Source of the DNA: Eubacteriaceae bacterium
GTDB taxonomy: Bacteria > Bacillota > Clostridia > Peptostreptococcales > Anaerovoracaceae
DNA: 64,000 nt
Direction: 5' to 3'
Assembly (NCBI GenBank): GCA_902362805.1
Contig: CABIXY010000002.1
Location: 558,001-622,000 of the forward strand
The notes beneath the pieces were generated by a model, which saw only the letters and a program-made list of their open reading frames with translations, was not told the DNA's origin and searched no databases. The translations under genes and the position numbers were made by a program. Below, piece by piece: positions 43,062 to 52,729 of this stretch (positions are counted from its first letter, which is position 1; each line of letters begins with the position of its first letter).

Positions 43062-44156
43062 ATGAGACAGTTAGAGAAAAAATTAAGAGTTGGCATTTTG
43101 GGCGGTACTGGAATGGTTGGCCAGAGATTCATATCTCTTCTTGAAAACCATCCTTGGTTTGAGGTTGTAACAATCGCTGCAAGCGCAAGAAGCGCAGGCA
43201 AGACATATGAAGAAGCAGTAGGCGGGAGATGGAAGATGACCACGACCATGCCGGAGGCTGTTAAGAACATAGAAGTAATGGACGTAAAAGACGTCGAAGC
43301 TGTAGCTGGAACTGTTGACTTTGTTTTCAGCGCAGTGGATATGTCAAAAGAAGAAATCAAAGCGATTGAAGAAGAGTATGCAAAGACAGAGACACCAGTC
43401 GTTTCAAACAACAGCGCTCACAGATGGACGCCGGATGTGCCGATGGTCGTTCCTGAAATCAATATCGATCACTTCGATGTCATCAAATATCAGAGAGAAA
43501 GGCTGGGGACGAAGAGGGGCTTTATCGCCGTGAAACCGAATTGCTCTATTCAGGGTTACGTACCGGCATTGGCCGCATGGAAAGAATTTGAACCGTACGA
43601 AGTCGTCGCCACCACCTATCAGGCAATTTCAGGGGCAGGAAAAACCTTTGCCGATTGGCCGGAAATGGTGGAGAACATCATTCCGTATATCGGTGGGGAA
43701 GAAGAAAAGAGCGAGCAGGAGCCGCTTCGCATCTTAGGTCATTTAGAAAACGGCCAGATCGTTAAGGCTGAAGAACCAGTTATTACTTGTCAGTGTATCA
43801 GAGTTCCCGTGCTGAACGGACATACGGCAGCAGTTTTTGTGAAGTTCAGAAAGAAACCGACAAAAGAACAGTTAATTGAAAAATTGCAGAACTTCAAGGG
43901 CTTTCCACAGGAAGCAGGGCTGCCTAATGCACCGAAGCAGTTCATCAAATACATGGAAGAAGATGATCGGCCACAGGTGAAACTGGATGTGGATTACGAA
44001 AATGGATTCGGCGTAACGATCGGCAGAGTGAGAGAAGATTCTATTTACGATTTTAAGTTTATCGGTCTTGCCCATAATACAGTCAGAGGCGCTGCCGGCG
44101 GAGCTGTTTTGTGTGCAGAATCATTAGTGGAAAAAGGATATATTGAGAGCAAATAA
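43062..44156 (+). CDS. asd: Aspartate-semialdehyde dehydrogenase, archaeal/fungal type
   Basis: A 364-residue NADP-dependent enzyme of the TIGR00978-like branch. The Rossmann motif GILGGTGMVGQRFI lies at the N-terminus, NNSAHRW near 123, KPNCSIQGY with the nucleophilic cysteine near 158, and GHTAAVFVKF and the histidine-containing LAHNTVRGAAGGAVL near the end. The HPWFEVVTIAASARSAGKTYEEAV phrase (in pieces) and the C-terminal RGAAGGAV pattern separate it from the standard bacterial Asd. It supplies aspartate semialdehyde to DapA and to homoserine synthesis, thereby linking to MetH. A 17-base gap to uppP suggests co-transcription. Confidence 0.94.
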   Translation: MRQLEKKLRVGILGGTGMVGQRFISLLENHPWFEVVTIAASARSAGKTYEEAVGGRWKMTTTMPEAVKNIEVMDVKDVEAVAGTVDFVFSAVDMSKEEIKAIEEEYAKTETPVVSNNSAHRWTPDVPMVVPEINIDHFDVIKYQRERLGTKRGFIAVKPNCSIQGYVPALAAWKEFEPYEVVATTYQAISGAGKTFADWPEMVENIIPYIGGEEEKSEQEPLRILGHLENGQIVKAEEPVITCQCIRVPVLNGHTAAVFVKFRKKPTKEQLIEKLQNFKGFPQEAGLPNAPKQFIKYMEEDDRPQVKLDVDYENGFGVTIGRVREDSIYDFKFIGLAHNTVRGAAGGAVLCAESLVEKGYIESK

Positions 44157-44173
44157 AGTAGGGGGTAAAGCCA

Positions 44174-45010
44174 TTGGGTTATATTGAAGCGATTATTCTG
44201 GGATTAGTACAGGGGTTGGCAGAGTTTCTGCCCATCAGCAGTTCTGGACACTTAGCCCTGCTGCAGGATCTTTTTCATGTAGATGCAGAGAAAGTCCTGC
44301 TCTTTGCAGTGCTGCTCCACTTAGGAACGTTAGTTTCTGTTTTTATCGTCTATTGGAAAGACATCTGGGAGCTGCTGGTTGAATTGGTGATCACCATAAA
44401 AGATTTATGCACTGGAAAAGGGCTCAGACTTGAGGAGCGGCCGATCAGAAAACTGGGAATTATGATCATCGTGGCTACGATTCCTACTGCGGTCATCGGG
44501 CTGCTGCTCAACGATTTCTTTGAAGGATTATACACTTCCATGATTGCTGTTGGCGTGGGTTTTCTCATTACAGGCGTTATCATGTTCCTGGCTGAAAAGA
44601 TGAGTTCAGCTAACAAGGGAATTGAGAAGATGAACTTCAGAAACGCAATCTTCATCGGCCTGTTGCAGGGGGTAGCTATTTATCCGGGAATTTCAAGATC
44701 TGGTTCTACATTGGTAGGCGGTTTGACGACAGGATTGAAACGAGAATTTGCAGTAAAGTTTGCATTTTTAATTTCAATCCCATCGATTTTGGGGTCTGTA
44801 ATTTTAGAGTTGCCTGATGCAATTAAGGCTGGAACGGATCCCACTCTGATGGGTCCGATAGCTGCCGGAGTCGTAGTAGCGGCTGTATCCGGGTTATTTG
44901 CGATTAAAACGATGATCAAAATCGTCTCAAATAAGAAACTAAGCTACTTTTCATACTATGTATGGATATTAGGTGCCTGTACAATAGCATATGGTGTATT
45001 TTGGGCATAA
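44174..45010 (+). CDS. uppP: Undecaprenyl-diphosphatase (BacA/UppP)
   Basis: A 278-residue membrane protein with about eight transmembrane segments. GLAEFLPISSSGHLAL near 15 (the E-rich motif) and IYPGISRSGSTL near 170 (the PGxSRSxST motif) are the catalytic signatures. It recycles undecaprenyl pyrophosphate for cell-wall synthesis on the outer face of the membrane and gives bacitracin tolerance. The start is TTG, with GGGGG 9-10 bases upstream. Confidence 0.95.
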   Translation: MGYIEAIILGLVQGLAEFLPISSSGHLALLQDLFHVDAEKVLLFAVLLHLGTLVSVFIVYWKDIWELLVELVITIKDLCTGKGLRLEERPIRKLGIMIIVATIPTAVIGLLLNDFFEGLYTSMIAVGVGFLITGVIMFLAEKMSSANKGIEKMNFRNAIFIGLLQGVAIYPGISRSGSTLVGGLTTGLKREFAVKFAFLISIPSILGSVILELPDAIKAGTDPTLMGPIAAGVVVAAVSGLFAIKTMIKIVSNKKLSYFSYYVWILGACTIAYGVFWA

Positions 45011-45061
45011 CTGGTTGAGAATGCTTCACATAATTTATTAGGAGGGGGAACGAGATATAAA

Positions 45062-47599
45062 GTGGCTCAAGCTAAGAAAAAACCTGGCAGACCGCCGGGA
45101 TCAAAAAACAAAAAAAATGCAAACAATAGCAAGGCCAAAACAGAGATAAAGGAAATACAAGAAAAAAGAAAAGCAGATAAACGAGTAATTGATGAAATAT
45201 GGGGCGTAATTTTTATAGCAATCGGAATTTTTCTCTTTGCCGCCGTACAATTTAATGCGGCTGGAGAACTTGGCAACAGTATTGGAAATGCTTTAAAAGG
45301 TGTCTTTGGAATGATTGGTCTGTTGCTTCCTTGGTACCTGATAGGATTTGGAGTCCTTCTTTTTGCAAATAAGACAGTGCATCTTTCAGGAAAGTCTCTT
45401 GCACTGGTTTTTCTTGCGCTCTTAATGCTGTGTCTACTCAATTCGGGCAGATTTATTGACAGCAATGAATTGGTCTACGCTTACAAAGAATTTTACGAGA
45501 ACGGCATTGAACTGGAAAGTGGCGGTGTCTTTGGCATGACCATAGGCACATTTTTGATTAAGACGATTGGACGGGTAGGTCTGTATGTCTTTTCCATCGT
45601 GGTGATTATCGTGTGCCTATTGCTGGTCATCAACACACCATTTTCGAGAGGAATTGAAAAGATTTCCAGTAAAGCGGAGGAACGCAGAGCTATAAGAGAG
45701 ACGTATGTGCCGGAACCGGTTTATGAAGTCTCACCGGACAGAGAAGAGACCTCTCAACTGAGTATGTTTTCCGGGGGGAAGCATGATATAAAAATCATTA
45801 CACCTTTCGATGACGAAGGACCTCTGGGAAAAAATGCAGGTCGTTCTGTCTCGAAAAATAAAAAGAATAATGTATTGAAATATATGAACGATGACAGTCT
45901 CTTCAGCCCATCCGATCAGAGAGAGAAAAGCGAAAAAGAAAACAAAGCTTTCGGTCTGGAAGGCAAGGTCAGTTATGGGGAGGGATTTGGCCTCGATGGC
46001 GAGACGAAAAGTGCTGAGCCGACTCAGGGCTTGGGTCTTGAAGGCGAGGGTGTCAGCGGTGTCTTTGTCGCAGAGACTCCGCAGAAATTGTCAAAGAAGG
46101 AAGCAGAATCTATCACTTTAGCACCAGGAGAGATTGCAGCCACAAAGAAAACGGGTAACTATAAAAAGCCGTCCATCAGTCTGCTAAACAAGCCCCAAGT
46201 AAAAAACAAAGGCAATATTAACATCGATTTGAAAATGAAAGCCGCTAAACTGGAAGAAACACTGAAGAACTTCCATGTAGATGCGAGGGTTGTGCAAGTA
46301 ACCCAGGGTCCGGCGATAACCAGATATGAAATTCAGCCTAACGTAGGGGTCAAAGTAAACAGCATTGTCAGATTGGCAGACGATATCGCTCTAAATTTGG
46401 AAGCGAAGAGCATTCGAATCGAGGCGCCGATTCCAGGCAAGGCAGCAGTGGGAATCGAAGTGGAAAATGACAAAATCAACATGGTCACTCTGAGAGAAAT
46501 CATCGACTCTAATGAGTTTAAGAGTGCCAGTTCCAAAATCACCTTTGCTGTGGGCAAGGATATTGCGGGCAAAGCGATCGTGGCAGATTTGAAAGGAATG
46601 CCCCATTTGCTGATTGCCGGGTCCACCGGGTCTGGTAAGAGCGTGTGCATCAACAGCATCATCACTAGCATTTTGTATAAAGCAGACCCTGATGAGGTTA
46701 AACTAGTATTGATCGATCCAAAAGTGGTTGAATTGGGAAATTATAACGGTATTCCCCATCTACTGATTCCAGTGGTCACAGAGCCGGCAAAGGCTGCCGC
46801 CGCATTGAACTGGGCTGTAGCGGAGATGACTGATAGATACAAGAAATTTGCAGAAAACCAAGTGAGAGATTTGGAAAGTTATAATGACACCATGCGCTTA
46901 GTGGGTGAGAATGACCAGGTTCTGCCGCAGATTGTAATTATCATCGACGAATTGGCCGACTTGATGATGGCAGCCCCTTCTCAAGTGGAGGAGTCGATCT
47001 GCCGTTTAGCACAGATGGCCAGAGCTGCAGGTATGCACCTGATCGTAGCCACACAGAGACCGTCGGTTGACATCATCACAGGTGTAATTAAGGCCAATAT
47101 CCCTTCCAGAATCGCCTTTGCCGTATCTTCTCAATTTGACTCCAGGACTATATTGGATATGTCTGGTGCAGAAAAGTTGGTGGGAAAAGGTGATATGCTG
47201 TTTAATCCATTAGGCATGGGCAAACCTGTCAGGGTGCAGGGAACCTTTGTATCGGATAGTGAAGTACATAGCGTGATAGAACACGTCAAATCTCAAGTCG
47301 AGGAAGTGGAATATTCTGGGGATGTGATCAGCACGATCGAAAAGGGAAACTTGCCCCAGTCAAAGGATGACGATGCAGATGAACTTTTATCGGAGGCTAT
47401 CGAATGCGTTGTGACAGCAGGACAAGCATCGGTATCGATGCTGCAGAGAAGATTCCGCATCGGCTACAACAGGGCTGCCAGAATTGTAGACATGATGGAA
47501 GCCAGGGGCATCGTAAGCCCACAAGATGGAAGCCGCCCGAGACAGGTTCTGCTGTCTGAGGAGGAATTGGCAGAAATGAAAAGCGAAGTAAACGAGTAA
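45062..47599 (+). CDS. ftsK: DNA translocase FtsK/SpoIIIE
   Basis: An 845-residue membrane-anchored DNA pump. The N-terminus is a lysine/asparagine-rich tract with the AT-hook-like phrase PGRPPGSKNKK. Four transmembrane segments follow (about 45-200), then a low-complexity linker (200-370) and the RecA-like motor: GMPHLLIAGSTGSGKSVC (Walker A near 525), LVLIDPKVVELGNYNGIPHLLIPVVT (in pieces), IIIDELADLMMA (Walker B). The C-terminal gamma winged helix (775-840) reads SMLQRRFRIGYNRAARIVDMMEARGIV, which recognises polarity sequences. It moves chromosomes at division and into the forespore. GTG start, with AGGAGGGGG about 13 bases upstream. Confidence 0.95.
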   Translation: MAQAKKKPGRPPGSKNKKNANNSKAKTEIKEIQEKRKADKRVIDEIWGVIFIAIGIFLFAAVQFNAAGELGNSIGNALKGVFGMIGLLLPWYLIGFGVLLFANKTVHLSGKSLALVFLALLMLCLLNSGRFIDSNELVYAYKEFYENGIELESGGVFGMTIGTFLIKTIGRVGLYVFSIVVIIVCLLLVINTPFSRGIEKISSKAEERRAIRETYVPEPVYEVSPDREETSQLSMFSGGKHDIKIITPFDDEGPLGKNAGRSVSKNKKNNVLKYMNDDSLFSPSDQREKSEKENKAFGLEGKVSYGEGFGLDGETKSAEPTQGLGLEGEGVSGVFVAETPQKLSKKEAESITLAPGEIAATKKTGNYKKPSISLLNKPQVKNKGNINIDLKMKAAKLEETLKNFHVDARVVQVTQGPAITRYEIQPNVGVKVNSIVRLADDIALNLEAKSIRIEAPIPGKAAVGIEVENDKINMVTLREIIDSNEFKSASSKITFAVGKDIAGKAIVADLKGMPHLLIAGSTGSGKSVCINSIITSILYKADPDEVKLVLIDPKVVELGNYNGIPHLLIPVVTEPAKAAAALNWAVAEMTDRYKKFAENQVRDLESYNDTMRLVGENDQVLPQIVIIIDELADLMMAAPSQVEESICRLAQMARAAGMHLIVATQRPSVDIITGVIKANIPSRIAFAVSSQFDSRTILDMSGAEKLVGKGDMLFNPLGMGKPVRVQGTFVSDSEVHSVIEHVKSQVEEVEYSGDVISTIEKGNLPQSKDDDADELLSEAIECVVTAGQASVSMLQRRFRIGYNRAARIVDMMEARGIVSPQDGSRPRQVLLSEEELAEMKSEVNE

Positions 47600-47616
47600 T
47601 ACGAAGTGGAGAATGG

Positions 47617-48927
47617 ATGAAGGTATATATAGAGACGTTAGGCTGTCCAAAGAATTTTAACGATTCTCAGGTGGCAGCGGGAATATTAGAAAAGAATAAT
47701 CATATTATGGTGGAATCACCGGAAGAATCGGATGTCATTATCGTAAATACCTGTGGATTTATCAACGATGCGAAGACGGAATCTATTGGCCGCATTTTTG
47801 ATATGGCACAGTTCAAAGAAAATGGGCGTAAACTGATTGTCTCAGGCTGTCTTTCGCAGAGGTATGCAGATGAACTCTTTGAAGAGATGCCAGAGGTTGA
47901 TGCTTTTATCGGCGTCAACGAATATGAACAACTTCCACAGCTATTGGAGGATCTTAAAGGGAGACAGATTGTCAGAAATGGCTGTAATCTCGATACTTTA
48001 GAGCGTTCTGTCAGAAAGCTGGATGAAAATCCCTATACAGCAACCATAAAAATCGCAGAGGGCTGCAACAATATCTGCGCTTACTGCATAATTCCTAAAA
48101 TCAGGGGTAAATACAGAAGTAAACGTGAAGAAGATATTATCGAAGAAGCAGAAGAACTGGCAGCGGCTGGATGCAAAGAATTGATTCTCATTGCCCAAGA
48201 TGTCACATACTATGGCAAAGATTTATATGGTGAGTATAGACTGGCGAAACTGCTCAGACAGCTTTGCAGGATCGAGGGCATTGTCTGGATCAGACTGATG
48301 TATTGTTATGAAGATAGAATCACCGATGAATTAATTGAGACCATAACCAGTGAAGAGAAGGTATGCAACTATCTTGATATTCCAATTCAGCACGCAAGTG
48401 ACAATGTACTGAAAGCCATGAACAGGCGATCTACAGCTGCATCCATTGATCAAACTGTAAAAAAATTAAAGAGCTCTATCCCGGATATTCATATCAGGAC
48501 GACATTGATTGTCGGATTTCCAGGCGAAACAGAAGCAGATTATGAAAAGCTGATTGATTTTGTAGAACGCGAGCGCTTTGCACGATTGGGTGTCTTTGCT
48601 TACTCGCAAGAGGAGAATACAATTGCGGGAGAAATGAAAAATCAGATTGACGAGGAGATTAAGGAGCAGCGCCTGGATGGAATTATGAGACGTCAATTGG
48701 ATATTTCCCTGGAGCTGAATCGAGAGAAGATTGGCAGTACGTTGGAAGTCCTTGTTGAGGAAGAAGATGAAGATGGCAGTTATATTGGCAGAAGCAGATA
48801 CGACGCACCAGAAATTGATAACGCGGTTATTTTTACTTCTGATCGTGAGCACAAGCCGGGAGACATCGTAAAAGTTTTGATTGATGATGCTTTTGACTAT
48901 GATCTAGTGGGACGGGAGGTTTCATAA
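47617..48927 (+). CDS. rimO: Ribosomal protein S12 methylthiotransferase
   Basis: A 436-residue radical SAM enzyme. The N-terminal UPF0004 domain has VYIETLGCPKNFNDSQ, NTCGFI and SGCLSQRY, whose cysteines hold the auxiliary 4Fe-4S cluster. The radical SAM triad is EGCNNICAYCIIP near 145. A C-terminal TRAM domain follows. The LGCPKN form separates RimO from MiaB. It adds a methylthio group to an aspartate of S12. Eighteen bases separate it from ftsK and one base from pgsA. Confidence 0.95.
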   Translation: MKVYIETLGCPKNFNDSQVAAGILEKNNHIMVESPEESDVIIVNTCGFINDAKTESIGRIFDMAQFKENGRKLIVSGCLSQRYADELFEEMPEVDAFIGVNEYEQLPQLLEDLKGRQIVRNGCNLDTLERSVRKLDENPYTATIKIAEGCNNICAYCIIPKIRGKYRSKREEDIIEEAEELAAAGCKELILIAQDVTYYGKDLYGEYRLAKLLRQLCRIEGIVWIRLMYCYEDRITDELIETITSEEKVCNYLDIPIQHASDNVLKAMNRRSTAASIDQTVKKLKSSIPDIHIRTTLIVGFPGETEADYEKLIDFVERERFARLGVFAYSQEENTIAGEMKNQIDEEIKEQRLDGIMRRQLDISLELNREKIGSTLEVLVEEEDEDGSYIGRSRYDAPEIDNAVIFTSDREHKPGDIVKVLIDDAFDYDLVGREVS

Positions 48928-48928
48928 A

Positions 48929-49468
48929 ATGAATTTACCTAACAAATTAACAATTGCCAGAATTATATCGGTACCGTTTTTTATTGCGGCCTATATGTTT
49001 GGCTATTATATTCTTGCTTTTGTATTATTTATCGCGGCATCTTTCACTGATATGCTGGACGGAAAAATTGCCAGAAAGTATAATCTGGTGACCAATTTTG
49101 GAAAAATCATGGATCCGCTTGCAGACAAGATTTTGGTGTATTCCGCCTTCTGTCTCATGGTGGAGGATGGAACTGTTCCAGGCTGGATGCTGATTGTCAT
49201 TTTGGCGAGGGAATTTGCTATTGCAGGTATGAGAACTGTAGCAGCATCTGATGGAACTGTCATCGCTGCAGGCATGAGCGGCAAGATTAAAACTGTCTTG
49301 CAGATGATTGCAGTACCGCTCTTGCTTTTGACAGCGGCAATTGATAATCTCGATGTTTTTTATTATGTCAATTTGGCTGCGCAGATTTTCCTCTGGGCGT
49401 CGCTGATCATGACGGTGTATTCGGGTGTCGAATACATAGCAAAGAACAAAAATGTCTTTGCTCAATAA
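48929..49468 (+). CDS. pgsA: CDP-diacylglycerol-glycerol-3-phosphate 3-phosphatidyltransferase
   Basis: A 179-residue membrane enzyme. LPNKLTIARII at the start and TDMLDGKIARKYNLVTNFGKIMDPLADK (in pieces, near 42-70) is the complete CDP-alcohol phosphatidyltransferase motif D-x2-D-G-x2-A-R-x8-G-x3-D-x3-D. It makes phosphatidylglycerol phosphate, the precursor of phosphatidylglycerol. GGGAGG precedes the ATG. Confidence 0.96.
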   Translation: MNLPNKLTIARIISVPFFIAAYMFGYYILAFVLFIAASFTDMLDGKIARKYNLVTNFGKIMDPLADKILVYSAFCLMVEDGTVPGWMLIVILAREFAIAGMRTVAASDGTVIAAGMSGKIKTVLQMIAVPLLLLTAAIDNLDVFYYVNLAAQIFLWASLIMTVYSGVEYIAKNKNVFAQ

Positions 49469-49480
49469 GGGGAGGTAAGG

Positions 49481-50713
49481 ATGAAAACTGCGATTTTAAG
49501 TGTTGGAACAGAGGTTCTGTTTGGCCAGATCACAAATACAAATACTGTCTACTTATCCCAGCAACTTAATTTGCTGGGGTTTGACGTTATGTATCATTAT
49601 ACGGTAGGTGACAATTCCGGCAGACTGGCTGAAATGATAGAGCTGGCTTTTCGCGATTGCGATCTCATTATTACGACGGGAGGTCTCGGTCCAACGGAAG
49701 ATGATTTGACCAAAGAAACAGTCTGCCAGGCGCTTCACGATCAATTGGTCATGCATGAACCCAGCCTCAGGGCATTGCATGAAATAGCTGAAAAACGAGG
49801 CAGGCCGATGACAGAAAACAACTATAAACAGGCAATGATGCCATCAAGAGCGACTGTTTTTGATAACGACGCAGGCAGTGCTCCGGGCTTTGCACTCTCT
49901 GAGGGTGGAAAGACCGTTGTCTGTATGCCGGGACCGCCGAGAGAGATGATCAGAATGTGGGAACGGAGGGTGCAGCCTTATCTTGAAAAATCACAGACTG
50001 CTGTGATTTATTATAAGACACTGAGACTCTTTGGCATTGGGGAATCCTCACTAGAAACCGAACTATTGAATTTGATTGATGCACAGACGGATCCGACGAT
50101 TGCAACCTACGCAAAAGAAGGGGAGTGCAGTCTGCGAATTGCGTCAAAGAGGAACAGTTTGTCTGAAGCACAGCGCGCTGTTTCGGAAATGGCAGAACAG
50201 GTTGCAGAACGTGTCGGCCAGTATATTTACAGTTATGATGATGAAGAATTGGCTCAGGTAGTGGGAAAAAAATTGATTAAAGGAAAAATTTCTATCTCTG
50301 CCTGCGAATCCTGCACTGGCGGATTGTTTGCTGGTGCATTGACAAGCGTACCTGGTATATCGGAAGTATTTGATCGCAGTCTGGTAACTTATACCTATAA
50401 TGCAAAGATGAAAGAACTGGCTGTCAAAGAAGAAACGCTCTCGAAATACACTGCAGAGAGCAGCCAAGTAGCTCTAGAGATGGTTCAAGGTCTCAAGGAG
50501 AAAACCGGAAGCAGAATCTGCATTTCAGTAACTGGTCTCACGGGTCCGGGCGGAGGAAGCCCTGAAAAACCGGTGGGGCTGATTTATATTGGCTGTATTT
50601 TTGATGGCAGAACAGAAGTGAAGGAAATCAGAATGCGAAATGTGAATCGAGAGTGGAACCGGCACTATGCCGTCCTGTGCATGCTGGATATCGTCAACAA
50701 GATGCTGGAGTAA
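49481..50713 (+). CDS. cinA: CinA: competence/damage-inducible protein and nicotinamide-nucleotide amidase
   Basis: A 410-residue two-domain protein. The N-terminal MoCF/COG1058 domain has SVGTEVLFGQITNTN and TTGGLGPTEDDLTKE. The C-terminal PncC domain (about 255-410) has SACESCTGG and VTGLTGPGGGSPEKPVGL. It converts NMN to nicotinate mononucleotide in NAD salvage and precedes recA in many Firmicutes, as here. It starts 12 bases after pgsA with GGGGAGG upstream. Confidence 0.96.
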   Translation: MKTAILSVGTEVLFGQITNTNTVYLSQQLNLLGFDVMYHYTVGDNSGRLAEMIELAFRDCDLIITTGGLGPTEDDLTKETVCQALHDQLVMHEPSLRALHEIAEKRGRPMTENNYKQAMMPSRATVFDNDAGSAPGFALSEGGKTVVCMPGPPREMIRMWERRVQPYLEKSQTAVIYYKTLRLFGIGESSLETELLNLIDAQTDPTIATYAKEGECSLRIASKRNSLSEAQRAVSEMAEQVAERVGQYIYSYDDEELAQVVGKKLIKGKISISACESCTGGLFAGALTSVPGISEVFDRSLVTYTYNAKMKELAVKEETLSKYTAESSQVALEMVQGLKEKTGSRICISVTGLTGPGGGSPEKPVGLIYIGCIFDGRTEVKEIRMRNVNREWNRHYAVLCMLDIVNKMLE

Positions 50714-50836
50714 AAGGCTATTTGACATATAATGGAAAATAAGGTATAATGAGGATATTATAGTTATTTATTATGCGGGAAATTGGGAATCTTTGATTCC
50801 GTCATTTTCACGTTCTTTACATTTAAGATAAATGAC

Positions 50837-50865
50837 TTGACCTTTCACAGAATTTAAGGTATGAT
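50837..50865 (+). promoter_or_regulatory. Sigma-A promoter of recA
   Basis: TTGACC and TATGAT are 17 bases apart. The LexA box begins eight bases after the -10 box. Confidence 0.8.
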
Positions 50866-50872
50866 TGTTTAA

Positions 50873-50884
50873 GAACAAATGTTC
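50873..50884. promoter_or_regulatory. LexA (SOS) box upstream of recA
   Basis: GAACAAATGTTC is an exact GAAC-N4-GTTC Gram-positive SOS operator at the expected recA transcription start. It indicates LexA control of recA. Confidence 0.92.
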
Positions 50885-50903
50885 ACATTTTCGGAGGTGA
50901 AAA

Positions 50904-51965
50904 ATGAGTACAGCAAAAGATGAAAGAGAAAAGGCCCTAGAAGCCGCAATGTCCCAAATCCAGAAACAGTTTGGCAAAGGCGCCATCATGAAACTGGGCG
51001 AAGGGGCAGCGCAGATGAATATAGAAACCGTTTCAACAGGATCTATCAGCTTGGATCTGGCCACTGGTGTAGGCGGTGTACCCAAGGGTAGAATTGTGGA
51101 AATTTATGGACCGGAGTCTTCAGGTAAGACTACGCTGACTTTGCATATTGTTGCAGAAGCACAGAAAAAAGGCGGAAAGGCAGCCTTTATCGATGCAGAG
51201 CACGCTTTGGATCCGGTTTATGCCAGAAATTTAGGTGTACAGGTTGATGATCTCCTGGTTTCTCAGCCAGATACAGGAGAACAGGCACTGGAGATTTGTG
51301 ATATGCTGGCAAGGAGTGCAGCACTGGATGTCATCGTCATCGACTCTGTTGCAGCATTAGTACCTAAGGCGGAAATTCAAGGAGAGATGGGAGATTCCCA
51401 CGTTGGCCTCCAAGCAAGACTGATGTCTCAGGCACTGCGAAAGATTGCTGGTACCGTAAACAAATCTAATACCTGCGTTATTTTTATCAACCAGTTGCGT
51501 GAGAAAATTGGTGTCATGTTCGGCAATCCAGAGACAACGACTGGCGGACGTGCCCTCAAATTCTATTCTTCCATGCGACTCGATGTCAGAAGAATTGAAA
51601 CCATTAAAAGCGGTGATCAGATGTTGGGAAACAGAACCAGGGTCAAGGTCGTAAAGAACAAGGTCGCGCCGCCATTCAAGCAGGCTGAGTTTGACATCAT
51701 GTATGGTCAGGGTATATCTAAAGCTGGAGATGTGTTGGACTGTGCTGTAGAAGAAAAAATTGTCGAAAAGGCCGGTTCCTGGTATAGCTATGCAGGCGAG
51801 AGAATTGGACAGGGTCGCGAAAACGTAAAGAAATGGCTGGAAGATAATCCGACTATATTGGATAAGATTGAAGGTCAGCTGTTGGAGACCTTGAAACCAG
51901 AAGAAGCTTCAGAAGAGCCGGCTGTTGATTTAGAAGTCGATGAAGATGGTGTAGTCATCGAATAA
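50904..51965 (+). CDS. recA: Recombinase RecA
   Basis: A 353-residue strand-exchange ATPase. [25 protein letters not shown] (Walker A near 72), [23 protein letters not shown] (Walker B) and [22 protein letters not shown] (loop 2, in pieces) are diagnostic. The acidic C-terminal tail (VDLEVDEDG) is present. GGAGGTG precedes the ATG. It drives homologous recombination and LexA self-cleavage. Confidence 0.98.
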   Translation: MSTAKDEREKALEAAMSQIQKQFGKGAIMKLGEGAAQMNIETVSTGSISLDLATGVGGVPKGRIVEIYGPESSGKTTLTLHIVAEAQKKGGKAAFIDAEHALDPVYARNLGVQVDDLLVSQPDTGEQALEICDMLARSAALDVIVIDSVAALVPKAEIQGEMGDSHVGLQARLMSQALRKIAGTVNKSNTCVIFINQLREKIGVMFGNPETTTGGRALKFYSSMRLDVRRIETIKSGDQMLGNRTRVKVVKNKVAPPFKQAEFDIMYGQGISKAGDVLDCAVEEKIVEKAGSWYSYAGERIGQGRENVKKWLEDNPTILDKIEGQLLETLKPEEASEEPAVDLEVDEDGVVIE

Positions 51966-51992
51966 ATACTTACATAAATTTAGGAGAAATCA

Positions 51993-52538
51993 ATGGAAAC
52001 AATCAAATGTATTACAGAGAGAAGAAGTATTAGAAAGTTTAGGAGAGAAAAGGTAGACTGCAAAGTCGTCAAGGAAATCGTAGCTGCTGCCGCCTTTGCA
52101 CCATCTTGGAAAAATACACAGATTACAAGATATGTAGTAGTCGAAAACGAAGCTGTTAAAAAGAAAATTGCAGAAGAATGTGTTCTTGGGTTTACTTTTA
52201 ATGCGAAAACAATTGAAGGTGCACCGCAGCTGGTAGCGGTGACTTATGTTGCTGGCAGGTCAGGCTTTGAAAAAGATGGAAGTTATTCCACATCTAAAGA
52301 AGACAGATGGGAACATTTTGATGCAGGAATTGCTACCCAGACCTTCTGCTTGGCCGCCTATGAAAAAGGTGTAGGGACCGTTATTCTTGGCATATTTGAT
52401 GAGGAAAAGGTCGCTCATGCGATTTCACTTCCAGACGGACAAAGAGTGGCAGCACTCATTGCCATGGGTTATGCAGAAGGAGAAGTACCAGCAGCACCAA
52501 GAAGAAAAGAAGTAGAAGAACTGGTGCGCTTTGTTTAG
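51993..52538 (+). CDS. Nitroreductase-family flavoprotein
   Basis: A 181-residue FMN enzyme. ITERRSIRKFRREKVD at the N-terminus binds FMN phosphate; AAAFAPSWKNTQ and a C-terminal GYAEGEVPAAPRRKEVEELV complete the nitroreductase pattern. It reduces nitro, quinone or flavin substrates with NAD(P)H. It takes the place directly after recA where rny (RNase Y) is common in Firmicutes. AGGAG precedes the ATG. Confidence 0.9.
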   Translation: METIKCITERRSIRKFRREKVDCKVVKEIVAAAAFAPSWKNTQITRYVVVENEAVKKKIAEECVLGFTFNAKTIEGAPQLVAVTYVAGRSGFEKDGSYSTSKEDRWEHFDAGIATQTFCLAAYEKGVGTVILGIFDEEKVAHAISLPDGQRVAALIAMGYAEGEVPAAPRRKEVEELVRFV

Positions 52539-52604
52539 GCTGCAATCATATCGTCTGCCAAATGCAATGTTGTAAGGCGGGGGTTATAGACAGATGTCAT
52601 AGAT

Positions 52605-52638
52605 ACAGAGTATACTTTGTGTATGCTCTGTTTTTTTT
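52605..52638 (+). terminator. Terminator after the nitroreductase gene
   Basis: ACAGAGTATAC and GTATGCTCTGT form an 11-pair stem (one GU pair) with a five-base loop, followed by seven more T residues. Confidence 0.93.
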
Positions 52639-52651
52639 CGTCGGGCAACAC

Positions 52652-52680
52652 TTGACAATCATAATGTGATGTGATACTAT
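52652..52680 (+). promoter_or_regulatory. Sigma-A promoter of the SPFH operon
   Basis: Consensus TTGACA and TACTAT are 17 bases apart, 50 bases before the start codon. Confidence 0.75.
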
Positions 52681-52729
52681 TTTGATATCAAATTAATATC
52701 GAATTAGAGAAAGAGATGAGGAGGCTATC

